Assembly: GCA_019637105.1 (NCBI GenBank)
Contig: JAHBWF010000056.1
Coordinates: 1-43,733 of the forward strand
DNA length: 43,733 nt
Direction: 5' to 3'
Source of the DNA: Labilithrix sp.
GTDB lineage: Bacteria > Myxococcota_A > Polyangia > Polyangiales > Polyangiaceae
Part shown: positions 15,016 to 22,897 of the stretch, one piece after another
How the letters are laid out: every line of letters begins with the position of its first letter
Numbering within the stretch: the stretch's first letter is position 1
Position numbers and translations under genes: made by a program
The notes under the pieces: model-generated
The model's database searches: none
What the model was told of the DNA's origin: nothing
The model's input: the letters and a program-made list of their open reading frames with translations, nothing else

Positions 15016-16374
15016 GTGGCTTCGGCTTCTTCCCGTCCGCGCCTCCGCCCCGTCGAGACCGTCATCGTCCCCGATCGCCGCCTCGGTCGGGCCCTCATGC
15101 TGCGGGACACCCAGGGCGTCACGTCGCACGCCGTCCTCCCGATCGAGGTCGTCCCGATCGTCGCCCGCTTCACCGGCAAGAGCACGTGCGAGGAGATCGC
15201 CCGCGACGCGTCGACGGAGCTCGGCGAGCGCGTGCCGCTCGACCTGGTGACGAAGCTGGCGACCGAGCTCGAGGACGCGCTCTTCGTCGACGGCGCCCCC
15301 TACCGGCGCGAGCGCGCCCGCATCGAGCGCGAGTTCGCGAGCGCCGCCGTGCGCGAGGCGTCCCACGCCGGGGGCGCCTACCACCGCGATCCGGCCGAGC
15401 TCGCCCAGTACATCGACGTCGAGTGCCTCGGGCCACGCGCGAGCGGCGGCGGCAAGGCAGCGCGCGCGGAAAACGGCGGCAGCGCGGCGCGCTCGGGCAA
15501 CGGCGGCGACGCGTCACGCGCAGGCAACGGCGGCGGCGCGGCCAACGGCGGCGGCGCGTCACGCGCGGCCAACGGCGGCGACGCGGCGCGCGCGCGCCTC
15601 GTCGGGCTCGTCGCGCCCCACATCGATCCGTGGCGCGGGGCGCGCTGCTACGGCGCCGCCTACCGTGCGCTCGCGGCGGGGCTGCCCGACGACGCCGAGA
15701 CGTTCGTGCTCCTCGGCACCTCGCACGCGCCGATGCGCGAGCCCTTCGCGCTTTGCCGCAAGGCGTTCGCGACCCCGCTCGGCCCGATGGAAGCCGACTT
15801 CGACGCGATCGACGCGATCGCCACCGCCTGCGACTTCGATCCCTACGCCGATCAGTTCAACCACAAGCGCGAGCACTCGCTCGAGTTCCAGGCGGTCTTC
15901 CTCCGCCACCTCCTCGGGAAGCGGCGGGCCCGGATCATCCCGATCCTCGCCGGGCTCGGCGCCCATCAACAGTCGGGCGAGTCCCCCACCCGCTCGAGGT
16001 CGATCACGCGCTTCTACGACGCCCTCCGCAAGGTCATCGACCGGCGGCGGGCGGTCGTCATCGCCGGCGCCGACCTCGCGCACGTCGGCCCGCGCTTCGG
16101 CGATCCGCGCGCGCTCGACGAGGCCGAGCGCGCCCGCCTCGACTCCGTCGATCGCGACTCGCTCGCGCGCGCCGAGCGCGTCGACGCCGAGGCGTTCTGG
16201 GAGCACGTCGCGAGCGATCTCGACAGCCGGCGCGTCTGCGGGCTCGGCCCGATGTACTCGCTCCTCCGCACCATCGATCCGCGCGCGCGCGGGGAGGTCC
16301 GTCACTACGAGCAGACCGTCGATCCGGACGAGGGGTCGATCGTGAGCCACGCCGCCGTGGGGTTCTACGCTTGA
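15016..16374 (+). CDS. MEMO-family protein (AmmeMemoRadiSam B-like) with N-terminal extension and repeat insert
   Basis: The C-terminal part (about 195-452) is a MEMO domain: APHIDPWRGA (His202), LLGTSHAP (His237) and RRVCGLGP (Cys408) supply the His/His/Cys metal site known from human MEMO1. GADLAHVG (about 354-361) is another family block. The N-terminal 135 residues (LRPVETVIVP, EEIARDASTEL, AGGAYHRDP) match the extension seen on some bacterial MEMO proteins. Between them lies a low-complexity Asn-Gly-Gly/Ala/Arg stretch (about 142-195) encoded by a DNA repeat. The neighbouring AMMECR1 and radical-SAM partners of the AmmeMemoRadiSam trio are absent. The start is GTG 15016, apparently leaderless. 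The stop overlaps the thioesterase start by TTGA. Confidence 0.85.
   Translation: MASASSRPRLRPVETVIVPDRRLGRALMLRDTQGVTSHAVLPIEVVPIVARFTGKSTCEEIARDASTELGERVPLDLVTKLATELEDALFVDGAPYRRERARIEREFASAAVREASHAGGAYHRDPAELAQYIDVECLGPRASGGGKAARAENGGSAARSGNGGDASRAGNGGGAANGGGASRAANGGDAARARLVGLVAPHIDPWRGARCYGAAYRALAAGLPDDAETFVLLGTSHAPMREPFALCRKAFATPLGPMEADFDAIDAIATACDFDPYADQFNHKREHSLEFQAVFLRHLLGKRRARIIPILAGLGAHQQSGESPTRSRSITRFYDALRKVIDRRRAVVIAGADLAHVGPRFGDPRALDEAERARLDSVDRDSLARAERVDAEAFWEHVASDLDSRRVCGLGPMYSLLRTIDPRARGEVRHYEQTVDPDEGSIVSHAAVGFYA
15472..15597 (+). repeat. In-frame 27-bp minisatellite inside the MEMO gene
   Basis: Units begin AACGGCGGC at 15472, 15499, 15526, 15544 and 15571. Four units are 27 bases and one is 18, so the frame is kept. 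They encode nonapeptides such as NGGDASRAG and NGGGASRAA. Copy number could vary by slippage without breaking the protein; the insert lies between two domains, where length change is tolerable. Confidence 0.8.
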
Positions 16375-17291
16375 CCGAAAGCCCCCTCGATCCGAGGAGC
16401 GCCCGCGCGTGGCCGTCGTGCGCGATCCCGCCGATCCCGCCCGAGCGCGGCTTCGAGGCGTCCGCGGACGTCGAGCTCCGACCGCGCTACGAGGACGTCA
16501 CGCAGGACGGCCGCGTGCAGCTGACCGCGCTGATGCCCGGGCTCGGCGCGGTGTGGCGCGCGCTCGGCAGCTCGGACAAGCTCGACACGCTCCGCGCGCG
16601 AGGCATCCTGCCGATCCTCCGTCGGATCGTGATCGCCGGCGAAGCCGGCCCGTTCTCGGCCCAGGCGCCGATCCACTACAGGGGGACGTGGCGCCTCGCG
16701 CGCGAGACCGACGGCGACCGCATCTTCCTCGACATGTGGCTCGAGGCGCTCGCGCCCGTCGGCTCGACGCACGCCCGTCCTCCGGCGCCGGACGCCGAGC
16801 GCGTCCTCGTCGGGCGGGTCTACGCCGAGCACGTCGTGACGCGCCCGTTCGCGCCGCCCTCCGAGCGCAAGGTCACGCGCCTCGACCTGCCGGGCGTCCC
16901 AGCCGTCCCCGAGGACACGCATCCGTTCGAGCCCGCCGAAGACCTCGTCGCCGGTCACACGCTGGGCGCCGCGGCCGAGCACACGTTCGGCGTGTCGCAC
17001 ACCGACTCGAACCAGCACGTCAACTCGCTCGTCTACCCGCGCCTCTTCGAGGATGCGGTCGTTCGAGCGCTCGCGGCGCGCGACGACGTCCCCGCGCCGA
17101 GCGCTCTGCTCGCGCGCGCGGTGGAGCTCCGGTACCGCAAGCCGTTCTTCGCGGGCGATCGCGCGGCGATCGCGCTCTCGGCCTCGGCGGTCGCCCGAGG
17201 CCCTCACCGCGCCGCCGCCGTCGGCGCGTTCGCGCCCGCGGGCGTGGCCGGCGCGAAGCCGAGCTGCACCGTCGCTTCGTGGCTCGGCTGA
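16371..17291 (+). CDS. Acyl-ACP thioesterase-like (hotdog fold) protein
   Basis: No ATG or GTG is available near the 5' end; TTG 16371 overlaps the MEMO stop as TTGA and is the likely coupled start, giving 306 residues. The product looks like a double-hotdog acyl-ACP thioesterase. The second half has SHTDSNQHVNSLVYPRLFED (about 210-230), close to the plant FatA/FatB catalytic segment in which the Asn and His of the NQHVN core act. The first half (RYEDVTQDGRVQL, then GTWRLARETDGDRIFLDMW) fits the first hotdog. It would release fatty acids from acyl carriers or handle a related thioester. Substrate chain length is not readable. Why it is paired with a MEMO protein is unknown. Confidence 0.75.
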   Translation: MTESPLDPRSARAWPSCAIPPIPPERGFEASADVELRPRYEDVTQDGRVQLTALMPGLGAVWRALGSSDKLDTLRARGILPILRRIVIAGEAGPFSAQAPIHYRGTWRLARETDGDRIFLDMWLEALAPVGSTHARPPAPDAERVLVGRVYAEHVVTRPFAPPSERKVTRLDLPGVPAVPEDTHPFEPAEDLVAGHTLGAAAEHTFGVSHTDSNQHVNSLVYPRLFEDAVVRALAARDDVPAPSALLARAVELRYRKPFFAGDRAAIALSASAVARGPHRAAAVGAFAPAGVAGAKPSCTVASWLG

Positions 17292-17297
17292 GACGCC

Positions 17298-17320
17298 GGG
17301 CCGGCGGGCTCCGCCGGCTC
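17298..17320. terminator. GC-rich hairpin between convergent genes
   Basis: GCCGGCGG (17300-17307), loop GCT, and CCGCCGGC (17311-17318) form a perfect 8-bp stem just after the thioesterase stop and before the 3' end of the convergent lipoprotein gene. It could serve both. There is no T-run on either side. Confidence 0.45.
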
Positions 17321-17366
17321 CGCGGTCGGCGTTGCGCCGGGGTCGGCGCGCGGGTCGTCTGCGCGC

Positions 17367-18134
17367 CTACTGCCCGACGCGAGACTCCCACGCGGTCGTG
17401 CGGATGGAGAAGCATTTCATCGGGAAGCGTTCGCCGTCGTATTCGAACCATCCCTGGCGGCTCTGGCGCGCCACGTCGAAGCTCGCCGTGAGGTTCCGTC
17501 CACCGTGCGAGAACGACGCCTGCCCCGCGACCTTCGAGTCGGTCACCGTCAGCGTCCACGCGTCGGAGGGGATGTTCACGCCGTACAGCCTGTCGCCGTT
17601 GCCGTCGAACCTCATCGCCTCCGGCGGGTACCACGCCAGGTCCATCGCCCTCGGGTGCGACGAGTCGTAGAGCTCGGAGCACGCCATCGAGAGGAAGCGC
17701 GGCGGGCCCGCGGAGCCTGCGTCCGCCGCCGCATCGCCGTCGCCCGGCGCCGGCGCGGAACCGTCGTTCGCATGCGCCTGACCGTATCGGAGGAGCAGCT
17801 TCACCTGGCTCACGTTCAGGATCGCGCGGAGCACCGTGACGCTCTCGAAGGGGCGTCTCTCGACGACCTCGCGCGCAGCCGTCTCGCCGAGGCCCACGTC
17901 GAGGTCGAGCTCGTCCTCGCTCAACGTGTTCGCGACGTGGAGGACGATGCGGTTGCTCGCTTCGTTGAGCTCGTCGTCCCACCCCGCGACCTCGTCCCCT
18001 TGCGGGTCGGCGCAGGCGACGACGGCGCCGGACGCGAACGTCGACGCGACGGTCATGAGAGCGAGCAGGGCGAGATGGCGACGGGGCGAGCAGGTCGGCA
18101 TGGCGATGTCGTACACCTGCACATCACGAACCAC
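17367..18134 (-). CDS. Lipoprotein with helix-hairpin-helix-like region
   Basis: The protein is exported and probably lipidated: RRHLALLALM begins the hydrophobic stretch and GAVVAC is the lipobox. GTG 18134 has GGAG five bases upstream; ATG 18101 gives a more typical short n-region but has no ribosome site, so either is possible. After the lipid Cys, residues from LNEASNRIVLHVAN to SQVKLLLRY resemble a ComEA-type helix-hairpin-helix (LNEA, VGLGETAAREVVERR, FESVTVLRAI). An Ala/Asp/Gly/Pro linker follows. The C-terminal half (SMACSELYDSS onward, NGDRLYGVNIPSD, ending in a Cys-containing strand) is beta-rich and unrecognised. Outside the cell an HhH segment could bind DNA, as in competence proteins, or be only structural. 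Confidence 0.75.
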   Translation of the reverse strand: MVRDVQVYDIAMPTCSPRRHLALLALMTVASTFASGAVVACADPQGDEVAGWDDELNEASNRIVLHVANTLSEDELDLDVGLGETAAREVVERRPFESVTVLRAILNVSQVKLLLRYGQAHANDGSAPAPGDGDAAADAGSAGPPRFLSMACSELYDSSHPRAMDLAWYPPEAMRFDGNGDRLYGVNIPSDAWTLTVTDSKVAGQASFSHGGRNLTASFDVARQSRQGWFEYDGERFPMKCFSIRTTAWESRVGQ

Positions 18135-18135
18135 A

Positions 18136-18152
18136 TTGTCTCCAAATGACAA
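18136..18152 (-). promoter_or_regulatory. Short inverted repeat spanning the ribosome site of the HhH lipoprotein
   Basis: Arms TTGTC (18136-18140) and GACAA (18148-18152) are exact complements separated by seven bases. They cover the GGAG ribosome site for GTG 18134 and lie in an A/T-richer patch, so this could be a protein operator or a small RNA hairpin hiding the site. Confidence 0.25.
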
Positions 18153-18340
18153 GCCTATGATATTGCCTCAGACGTTGCGCGCGGTGGCGGCACTTCCGCG
18201 GATCAACGAATCATCAGGTGGGGAGATACAGCCCCTGTCGAGGTGCGGTCGAGGCCTGCGTCAGGAGCGTCGGTCATCGCCGGGTCGGTCGCTCGTCTTG
18301 GGAGTCGGAGCGAGCCGATCGAGCTCATGGTGTCCGGGGA

Positions 18341-18733
18341 CTAGGGATTGACGACGTCGTCGTCGACGACGGCGGGCGCATCGCGGACGAGCGCGTCGCC
18401 CAGGTTGGCGTCCGGCGGAGGAGCAGCATCCTCGGACGCGTCCGACGCGTCCGACGCGTCGGCGAGGGCGTCCGCGTCCGAGGCGTCCGCGTCGCTCCAC
18501 GCGTCGTCGGTCGCGTCGGGTCGCGGCGCCTCGCTCTCCGTGACGCCGTCCGCGGACGGACCATCGAGCGCCGAACCGTCGACCGTGGGAAGCTCGAAGC
18601 CGCCGCCCTCGGGTAGCTGGAACGACAGGCCGCCTTGATCCTCGTCCGCCTCGCAAGCGCTCGTGTGCGCCGCGAACATCGTCGCGACCGCGATCGCGGC
18701 GAACCGCCCAAGCTTTTGCCCCACCGTAACCAT
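18341..18733 (-). CDS. Small Asp/Ala-rich lipoprotein
   Basis: From ATG 18733 the 130-residue product starts MVTVGQKLGRFAAIAVATMF and ends its signal peptide at HTSAC, a lipobox. The mature part is extremely acidic and low in complexity. After a short segment with Leu-Pro and Gly (LSFQLPEGGGFELP) it is dominated by Asp-Ala-Ser and Asp-Ala repeats encoded by GCGTCC-type DNA repeats. Such linkers are common in surface lipoproteins of Polyangia. There is no catalytic domain. An upstream GTG at 18748 is possible but has no better ribosome site. The function is unknown; it may be a surface spacer or metal-binding protein. Confidence 0.65.
   Translation of the reverse strand: MVTVGQKLGRFAAIAVATMFAAHTSACEADEDQGGLSFQLPEGGGFELPTVDGSALDGPSADGVTESEAPRPDATDDAWSDADASDADALADASDASDASEDAAPPPDANLGDALVRDAPAVVDDDVVNP
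18432..18515 (-). repeat. Short tandem repeats coding Asp-Ala-Ser
   Basis: Imperfect tandem copies of GACGCGTCC and GGCGTCCGC, 9-12 bases each, encode the acidic DASDASDAS-type part of the small lipoprotein. The units keep frame. Confidence 0.55.
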
Positions 18734-18879
18734 GATCCAGCGTCGCACCCGATCGAACCGCGGTCAACGCGAGGGTCGAAACGTCGGCGGAGTCTTCGTC
18801 GGCGCGCCGTCCATGCTTCGCGAGGTCGCTTCGCCGTCCGCCGACGGGTCACTTCGTCGACGACGGGATCGCGATCGCG

Positions 18880-18993
18880 CTACACGACGTCGGAGTCGTA
18901 GCCGCCGTTCGGCGTCACGAGGTTGAGCGAGAACGCTCCGAGCCAGAGCGGCTTTTGCCACGTCTGGAAGAACCCACGACTGCGAACCTGCGG
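18880..18993 (-). pseudogene. Remnant of the 3' end of a lost protein-coding gene
   Basis: In one minus-strand frame an open stretch of 38 codons ends at TAG (18880-18882) and is closed upstream by TGA (18994-18996). It reads RGFFQTWQKPLWLGAFSLN and then LVTPNGGYDSDVV. It is rich in Phe, Trp, Asn, Tyr and Lys, has strong GC3 bias, and is unlike the Arg/Ala-rich shadow frames elsewhere. It looks like the C-terminus of a secreted or carbohydrate-active protein, but I cannot name the family. No start or body remains in frame; the rest of the 18734-19052 gap shows nothing coding. Confidence 0.4.
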
Positions 18994-19052
18994 TCAGAGC
19001 GGCGTTACCGGCTCGTTGGGCCGGAGCGCGCCTCGGATCGCGCGAAGGGGCC

Positions 19053-19080
19053 TTGACCAACTTAGTAACTAAGTTATCAT
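19053..19080 (+). promoter_or_regulatory. Promoter with palindromic operator for the GntR gene
   Basis: TTGACC (19053-19058) and TATCAT (19075-19080) are 16 bases apart. The spacer is filled by AACTTAGTAACTAAGTT (19059-19075), a perfect 8+1+8 palindrome and one of the few A/T-rich spots nearby. A GntR dimer bound here would exclude RNA polymerase, so autorepression is likely. Transcription would start near 19087, so ATG 19079 would lie upstream of the start point and ATG 19088 would begin a leaderless mRNA. Confidence 0.65.
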
Positions 19081-19087
19081 GTCACCC

Positions 19088-19867
19088 ATGCGCGCCTCGC
19101 CGTCGCCCGCCTCGCCGCCCGAAGCCGACCTCCCGCTGCGTCGCGGGCACCTGGCCGACGGCGTGTTCGCGGTCCTCGGGGCCGAGATCCTCCGCGGCGT
19201 CATGGCCCCGGGCAGCCCGCTGCCGTCCGAGCGCGTGCTCAGCGAGCGGTTCGGCGTGTCGAAGCTCCTCGTCCGGCAGGCCGTGCACCGCCTGGCGGAG
19301 GCCGGCCTCGTCGACGTCCGGCAGGGCGGCGCGACCCGCGTGCGCGATCCGGACGACGCCGCCGACCTCCGCGTCATCGAGCTGTACTACCGGCTCGCGC
19401 CGGAGAGCCCGCAGGCGCGCGCGCTCGCGCGGGACGTGCTCGAGAAGCAGTTCACCCAGGGGCTCTCGCTCGTCGAGGTCTTCGCGCGTCGCGCGAGCGC
19501 CGCCGCGCGCGACGCGCTCGTCGCGCTCACCGAAGGCGCGCGGGCCGATCGCGACGACGACGCGAAGATGCGCGCGCTCGAGGAGCGCTTCTGGCGCGAC
19601 GTCGGCGACGCCTGCGAAAACCGCATCCTCCGCGCCGAGGTCCGGTGGTGGTACACGGCGCTCGCCGCGCGCCCCGATCGGCCGGAGCCGCCTCCGCCGA
19701 GCGCGCGCTGGGCCTTCTACGCGGAGCTCGCGCGGCGGCTGCGCGACGGCGACGCGCCGATCTCCTTCTACCTCGCGGCGCTCACGCCCGGCATCGACGC
19801 CCTCTTCGCCTCGACCTCCCCCTCCACCCGCGGCGCGAAGGCCCGCAGCAAGCAGGTCTCACGATGA
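19088..19867 (+). CDS. GntR-family transcriptional regulator (FadR-like)
   Basis: The N-terminal winged helix (about 15-85) has the GntR signature: ILRGVMAPGSPLPSERVLSE, FGVSKLLVRQAVHRLAEAGL and VDVRQGGATRV. The C-terminal part (about 90-245) is helical, FCD-like but divergent. I prefer ATG 19088 over 19079 because the promoter's transcription start falls at 19087-19088. Its palindrome is the probable own operator. It overlaps the cytochrome c gene by ATGA, so the two form one autoregulated unit. The ligand cannot be inferred; FCD proteins usually bind carboxylic acids through a metal. Confidence 0.85.
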   Translation: MRASPSPASPPEADLPLRRGHLADGVFAVLGAEILRGVMAPGSPLPSERVLSERFGVSKLLVRQAVHRLAEAGLVDVRQGGATRVRDPDDAADLRVIELYYRLAPESPQARALARDVLEKQFTQGLSLVEVFARRASAAARDALVALTEGARADRDDDAKMRALEERFWRDVGDACENRILRAEVRWWYTALAARPDRPEPPPPSARWAFYAELARRLRDGDAPISFYLAALTPGIDALFASTSPSTRGAKARSKQVSR

Positions 19868-21384
19868 CGCCCTCCCCCCTCGCGTCCGCCGCGGTCCTCA
19901 CGTTCGCGCTCGCCGGCGCGGTCTTCGCCGCGGGCTGCGTCCCCACGATGTCGAACCCGCCCGAGTACGCGGAGAAGCCGATCTCGGCCCAAGCCGGCGA
20001 GACGTACTTCCTCAAGACCGGCGGCGGCGATCCCTACGCGGCGGGGATGGCGTACCCCATCTTCATCGCGCTGATGGAGGACTTCCCCGAGGAGCTCGGC
20101 AAGGACTGGGCGGAGTTCGCCGACAAGTTCGGGATGATCCCCGATCCGGCGGCGAAGGGCGATCCGCAGGCGCCGCCGATCGGCTTCTACCTCACGACCG
20201 ATCCCAACTCGAAGGTGCCGTGGCTCGTCGGCAACTGCACGATGTGCCACACCGAGCGCATCCGGCTCGCCACCGGCGACGTCATCGTCCCCGGCCTCGG
20301 CAACAAGGCGGTGCGGCCGCACGCGTACGTCAACGCGCTGATGCGCATCGGCAACAGCCCGCGGCTGAAGGAGGACCGCATCCTCGCGATCGCCACCCGC
20401 CGCGCGCGCGAGTGGAAGGTGCCGTGGCCGGAGCCGATGCGCAAGCCGATCGTCAACGTCACGCTCTCCGCCTTCAAGGACGGAGCGAAGAAGCGGGCGC
20501 CCTCGACGCGCCGCTTCGACGGCGCGCTGCCCGGACGCATGGCGACGATCGAGAGCTTCGCGCTCGGGCTCGAGGCCTACCGCAAGCAGCCGATCCGGAT
20601 GCCCGAGGCGATCGGCTGGGCGAAGGTCCCCGACGTCCGGAGCTTCCAGTTCCGCGACACGTTCTCCTACGACGGCTCGGGCTACGGCTCGCCGCAGGCG
20701 CTCGTGCTCGAGGCCGACTTCCTCTTCGGCGCGCGACCCGAGTGGTACCTCTCGCACCCGCACATCGCGACGAGCGTCTTCCTCTACCTCCGGAGCTTCA
20801 CCCGCAAGCTCCCCTACCCCGCCCCGATCGACGCGAAGCTCGCGCTCCGCGGCAAGGAGGTCTTCGAAGGGACGTGCGCGACCTGCCACGGCTACTACGT
20901 CGACCACGGCGACGAGATGCGCGTCAGCTACAAGGAGCGGGTGGTCCCGATCGACATGGTCGGCACCGACCGCGCGCGCCTCGACGCCGTCACGCCTTCG
21001 TTCGTCACGGCGGCGAACGAGTTTCCCCCCATGAAGGGCTACACCGCGGTGAAGAACACCGGCGGCTACGTCCCCCCGGTCCTGCTCGACGTCTGGGCGC
21101 GCGGCGTCCTCGGGCACGCCGGCCAGTGGCCGAGCGTCGAGGCCCTCGCCACGCCGCCGGAGGAGCGCCCGCGCAAGTTCATCGTCGACACGAAGGGCCT
21201 CTACGATCTGGAGCGCGTCGGCGTCCGCTACGAGGCCGTCGCCGGGACGCCGCGCGCCCTCCGGCCGGGGGAGTACCTCTACGACGGCGATCTGCCCGGC
21301 CTCGGGACGCAGGGGCACCCGTTCCTCTCGGAGCTCGACGCCGACGATCGACGCGCGGCGATCGAGTACCTCAAGACGCTCTGA
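19864..21384 (+). CDS. Di-haem cytochrome c lipoprotein
   Basis: The 506-residue protein has a signal peptide ending in a lipobox (VFAAGC, lipid Cys about residue 21) and two haem c sites, CTMCH (125-129) and CATCH (338-342). The second sits in a typical small cytochrome c domain (GKEVFEGTCATCHGYY). The regions between are unlike standard peroxidases and contain few recognisable motifs. It should be anchored to a membrane facing the periplasm or cell surface and transfer electrons, either as a di-haem oxidoreductase or as a subunit with a partner encoded elsewhere. ATG 19864 overlaps the GntR stop, so the regulator probably controls it. The convergent esterase follows after 78 bases. Confidence 0.86.
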   Translation: MTPSPLASAAVLTFALAGAVFAAGCVPTMSNPPEYAEKPISAQAGETYFLKTGGGDPYAAGMAYPIFIALMEDFPEELGKDWAEFADKFGMIPDPAAKGDPQAPPIGFYLTTDPNSKVPWLVGNCTMCHTERIRLATGDVIVPGLGNKAVRPHAYVNALMRIGNSPRLKEDRILAIATRRAREWKVPWPEPMRKPIVNVTLSAFKDGAKKRAPSTRRFDGALPGRMATIESFALGLEAYRKQPIRMPEAIGWAKVPDVRSFQFRDTFSYDGSGYGSPQALVLEADFLFGARPEWYLSHPHIATSVFLYLRSFTRKLPYPAPIDAKLALRGKEVFEGTCATCHGYYVDHGDEMRVSYKERVVPIDMVGTDRARLDAVTPSFVTAANEFPPMKGYTAVKNTGGYVPPVLLDVWARGVLGHAGQWPSVEALATPPEERPRKFIVDTKGLYDLERVGVRYEAVAGTPRALRPGEYLYDGDLPGLGTQGHPFLSELDADDRRAAIEYLKTL

Positions 21385-21462
21385 GCGCGCGGACGCCCCC
21401 GACCCGCGACGGGAGCGACGGCGCGGACGCCTCGACACGCGCGACGGACGCCGAGGAGGCCG

Positions 21463-22698
21463 TCACCAGCCGAGCTTCTCGGCCATGACCGCGCCGATCT
21501 CGTCGGCGATGCGCTGGTGGTACGCCGGCGAGCCGTGGTAGCCGCAGCCCGTCATCTCGTGGGGCTGCTCCTCGCCGGGCACCACGGCGTGCACCTTGAG
21601 GTCGCCGGCCGCCGCGCGCTCGCTCGCGACGCCGTGGACCGTGTCGATCCACATCTGCCGCGCGATCCGCCCCGGGACGACGAGGAAGATGTGCGCGGCG
21701 GGGGCGCGCGCGCGGAGCTGGTCGACGACGAAATCGCGGTACACGTTCCGGAAGTTGGGGTGCCCGTTGTCGACGGTGCCCTGCACGAGGACGATGGCGT
21801 CCGGCACCCACGACGTGAGGTCGAAGAGCGGCGGGGCGTACGCGAGGGCGGGGTTCGGGTTCGCCCGGTTGTAGTAGTGGACGAGCCCGTCGGTGTCCGT
21901 CGGCCAGATGCCTCGCGTGAGGCCCTTCCCGGAGTACACGGTGCCCTCCACCTCGGCGTCGAACCTCGCGCCCAGCAGCGACGGCCACGCCAGCCGGAAA
22001 TTCTGGTGCCGTCCGGCGTGATCGGGGCCCGGATCGCATTTCAGGTCGGGCGCGTCGAGCGTCACGACGCCGTAGCCCGTGCCGTAGGAGTCGGCCATCG
22101 CTTCGATGTGCCGCGTCTTGCGCGGCGGCGGCGGCAGCGGCGCGCCGCCGTGGAAGTCGAAGCCGAGGTACTGCGTCACCCCCGTCTGCGTCTCGCTCCG
22201 CTTGTAGAGCTCGACCTCGTGCTCCCCCGCGGGCAGGTCCTCCGCGAGCGCGAAGACGCGCGGCTGCTCGTCCGCGATCATCGCGAGGACCTTCGGCGCC
22301 CCGCCGTCGATCACGACCTCCCAGTAGCTCGGGGCGCCGTCCATCCAGGTGTCGGCTTGCTCCTTCAGCGTCACCGAGACCCGCGTGCCGGAGAAGCGCG
22401 TGAGGATGCGCGAGCCGGGCCAGCTCGCCTTCGGCCCGGCGGGGTCGCTCGTGTCGAACCGACCGACGAACGCGACCTGCGCCGGACCGCTCGGCCCCGG
22501 CTCCGGGTCGGGCGCGCCGGACGACGATCCCGGGCTCGAGGGCGCGGAGGGCGCGTCGGCCCCTCCTCCGGCGACGTCCTTCGACGCATCGGCGCCGGTC
22601 CTCACGGCGGCGCGGGACGACTCCGAGTCGCAGGCGGACGGGACGAGCGCGAAGCATGCGGCGAAGGGCAGGACGCAGCGGACCAGCGGCGCGGACAT
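21463..22698 (-). CDS. SGNH/GDSL esterase lipoprotein, CE2-like
   Basis: The signal peptide ends in a lipobox (PSAC, Cys23). After a Ser/Pro/Gly linker comes an N-terminal beta-sandwich (about 75-190), with TRFSGTRVSVTLKE and YWEVVIDGG as in carbohydrate esterase family 2. A C-terminal SGNH hydrolase (about 200-411) follows. The nucleophile block is ADSYGTGYG instead of the usual GDS; Ser is kept but the oxyanion Gly is Ala. VQGTVDNGH provides the block-III-like GTxDN, and GYHGSPAYHQ supplies the C-terminal His. The family deacetylates polysaccharides outside the cell. GAGG lies just before ATG 22698. Confidence 0.82.
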   Translation of the reverse strand: MSAPLVRCVLPFAACFALVPSACDSESSRAAVRTGADASKDVAGGGADAPSAPSSPGSSSGAPDPEPGPSGPAQVAFVGRFDTSDPAGPKASWPGSRILTRFSGTRVSVTLKEQADTWMDGAPSYWEVVIDGGAPKVLAMIADEQPRVFALAEDLPAGEHEVELYKRSETQTGVTQYLGFDFHGGAPLPPPPRKTRHIEAMADSYGTGYGVVTLDAPDLKCDPGPDHAGRHQNFRLAWPSLLGARFDAEVEGTVYSGKGLTRGIWPTDTDGLVHYYNRANPNPALAYAPPLFDLTSWVPDAIVLVQGTVDNGHPNFRNVYRDFVVDQLRARAPAAHIFLVVPGRIARQMWIDTVHGVASERAAAGDLKVHAVVPGEEQPHEMTGCGYHGSPAYHQRIADEIGAVMAEKLGW

Positions 22699-22897
22699 GC
22701 CCTCGGGACATGCATCGCGCGTGCGCGCCGGGACGTCGACGAGCTCGACGACGTCGACGAGCCCGTTTTGCCTTCGATTTCGCGCGAGGATGCCCGTCCG
22801 CGCCCGCGCGGCCTTCGCGGCGTGCGCGCCGCGAGCCCGCGCACACCTGCCCCGCGTCGTCGGCGACCTCGTGGCGGACGTGTCCGCTCGACCGCGA

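Noticed and set aside
22725-22765. GTCGACGAGCTCGAC-type palindromic run before the esterase gene
   Set aside because: Repeats of GACGTCGAC are expected by chance in such GC-rich DNA and there is no promoter relationship.
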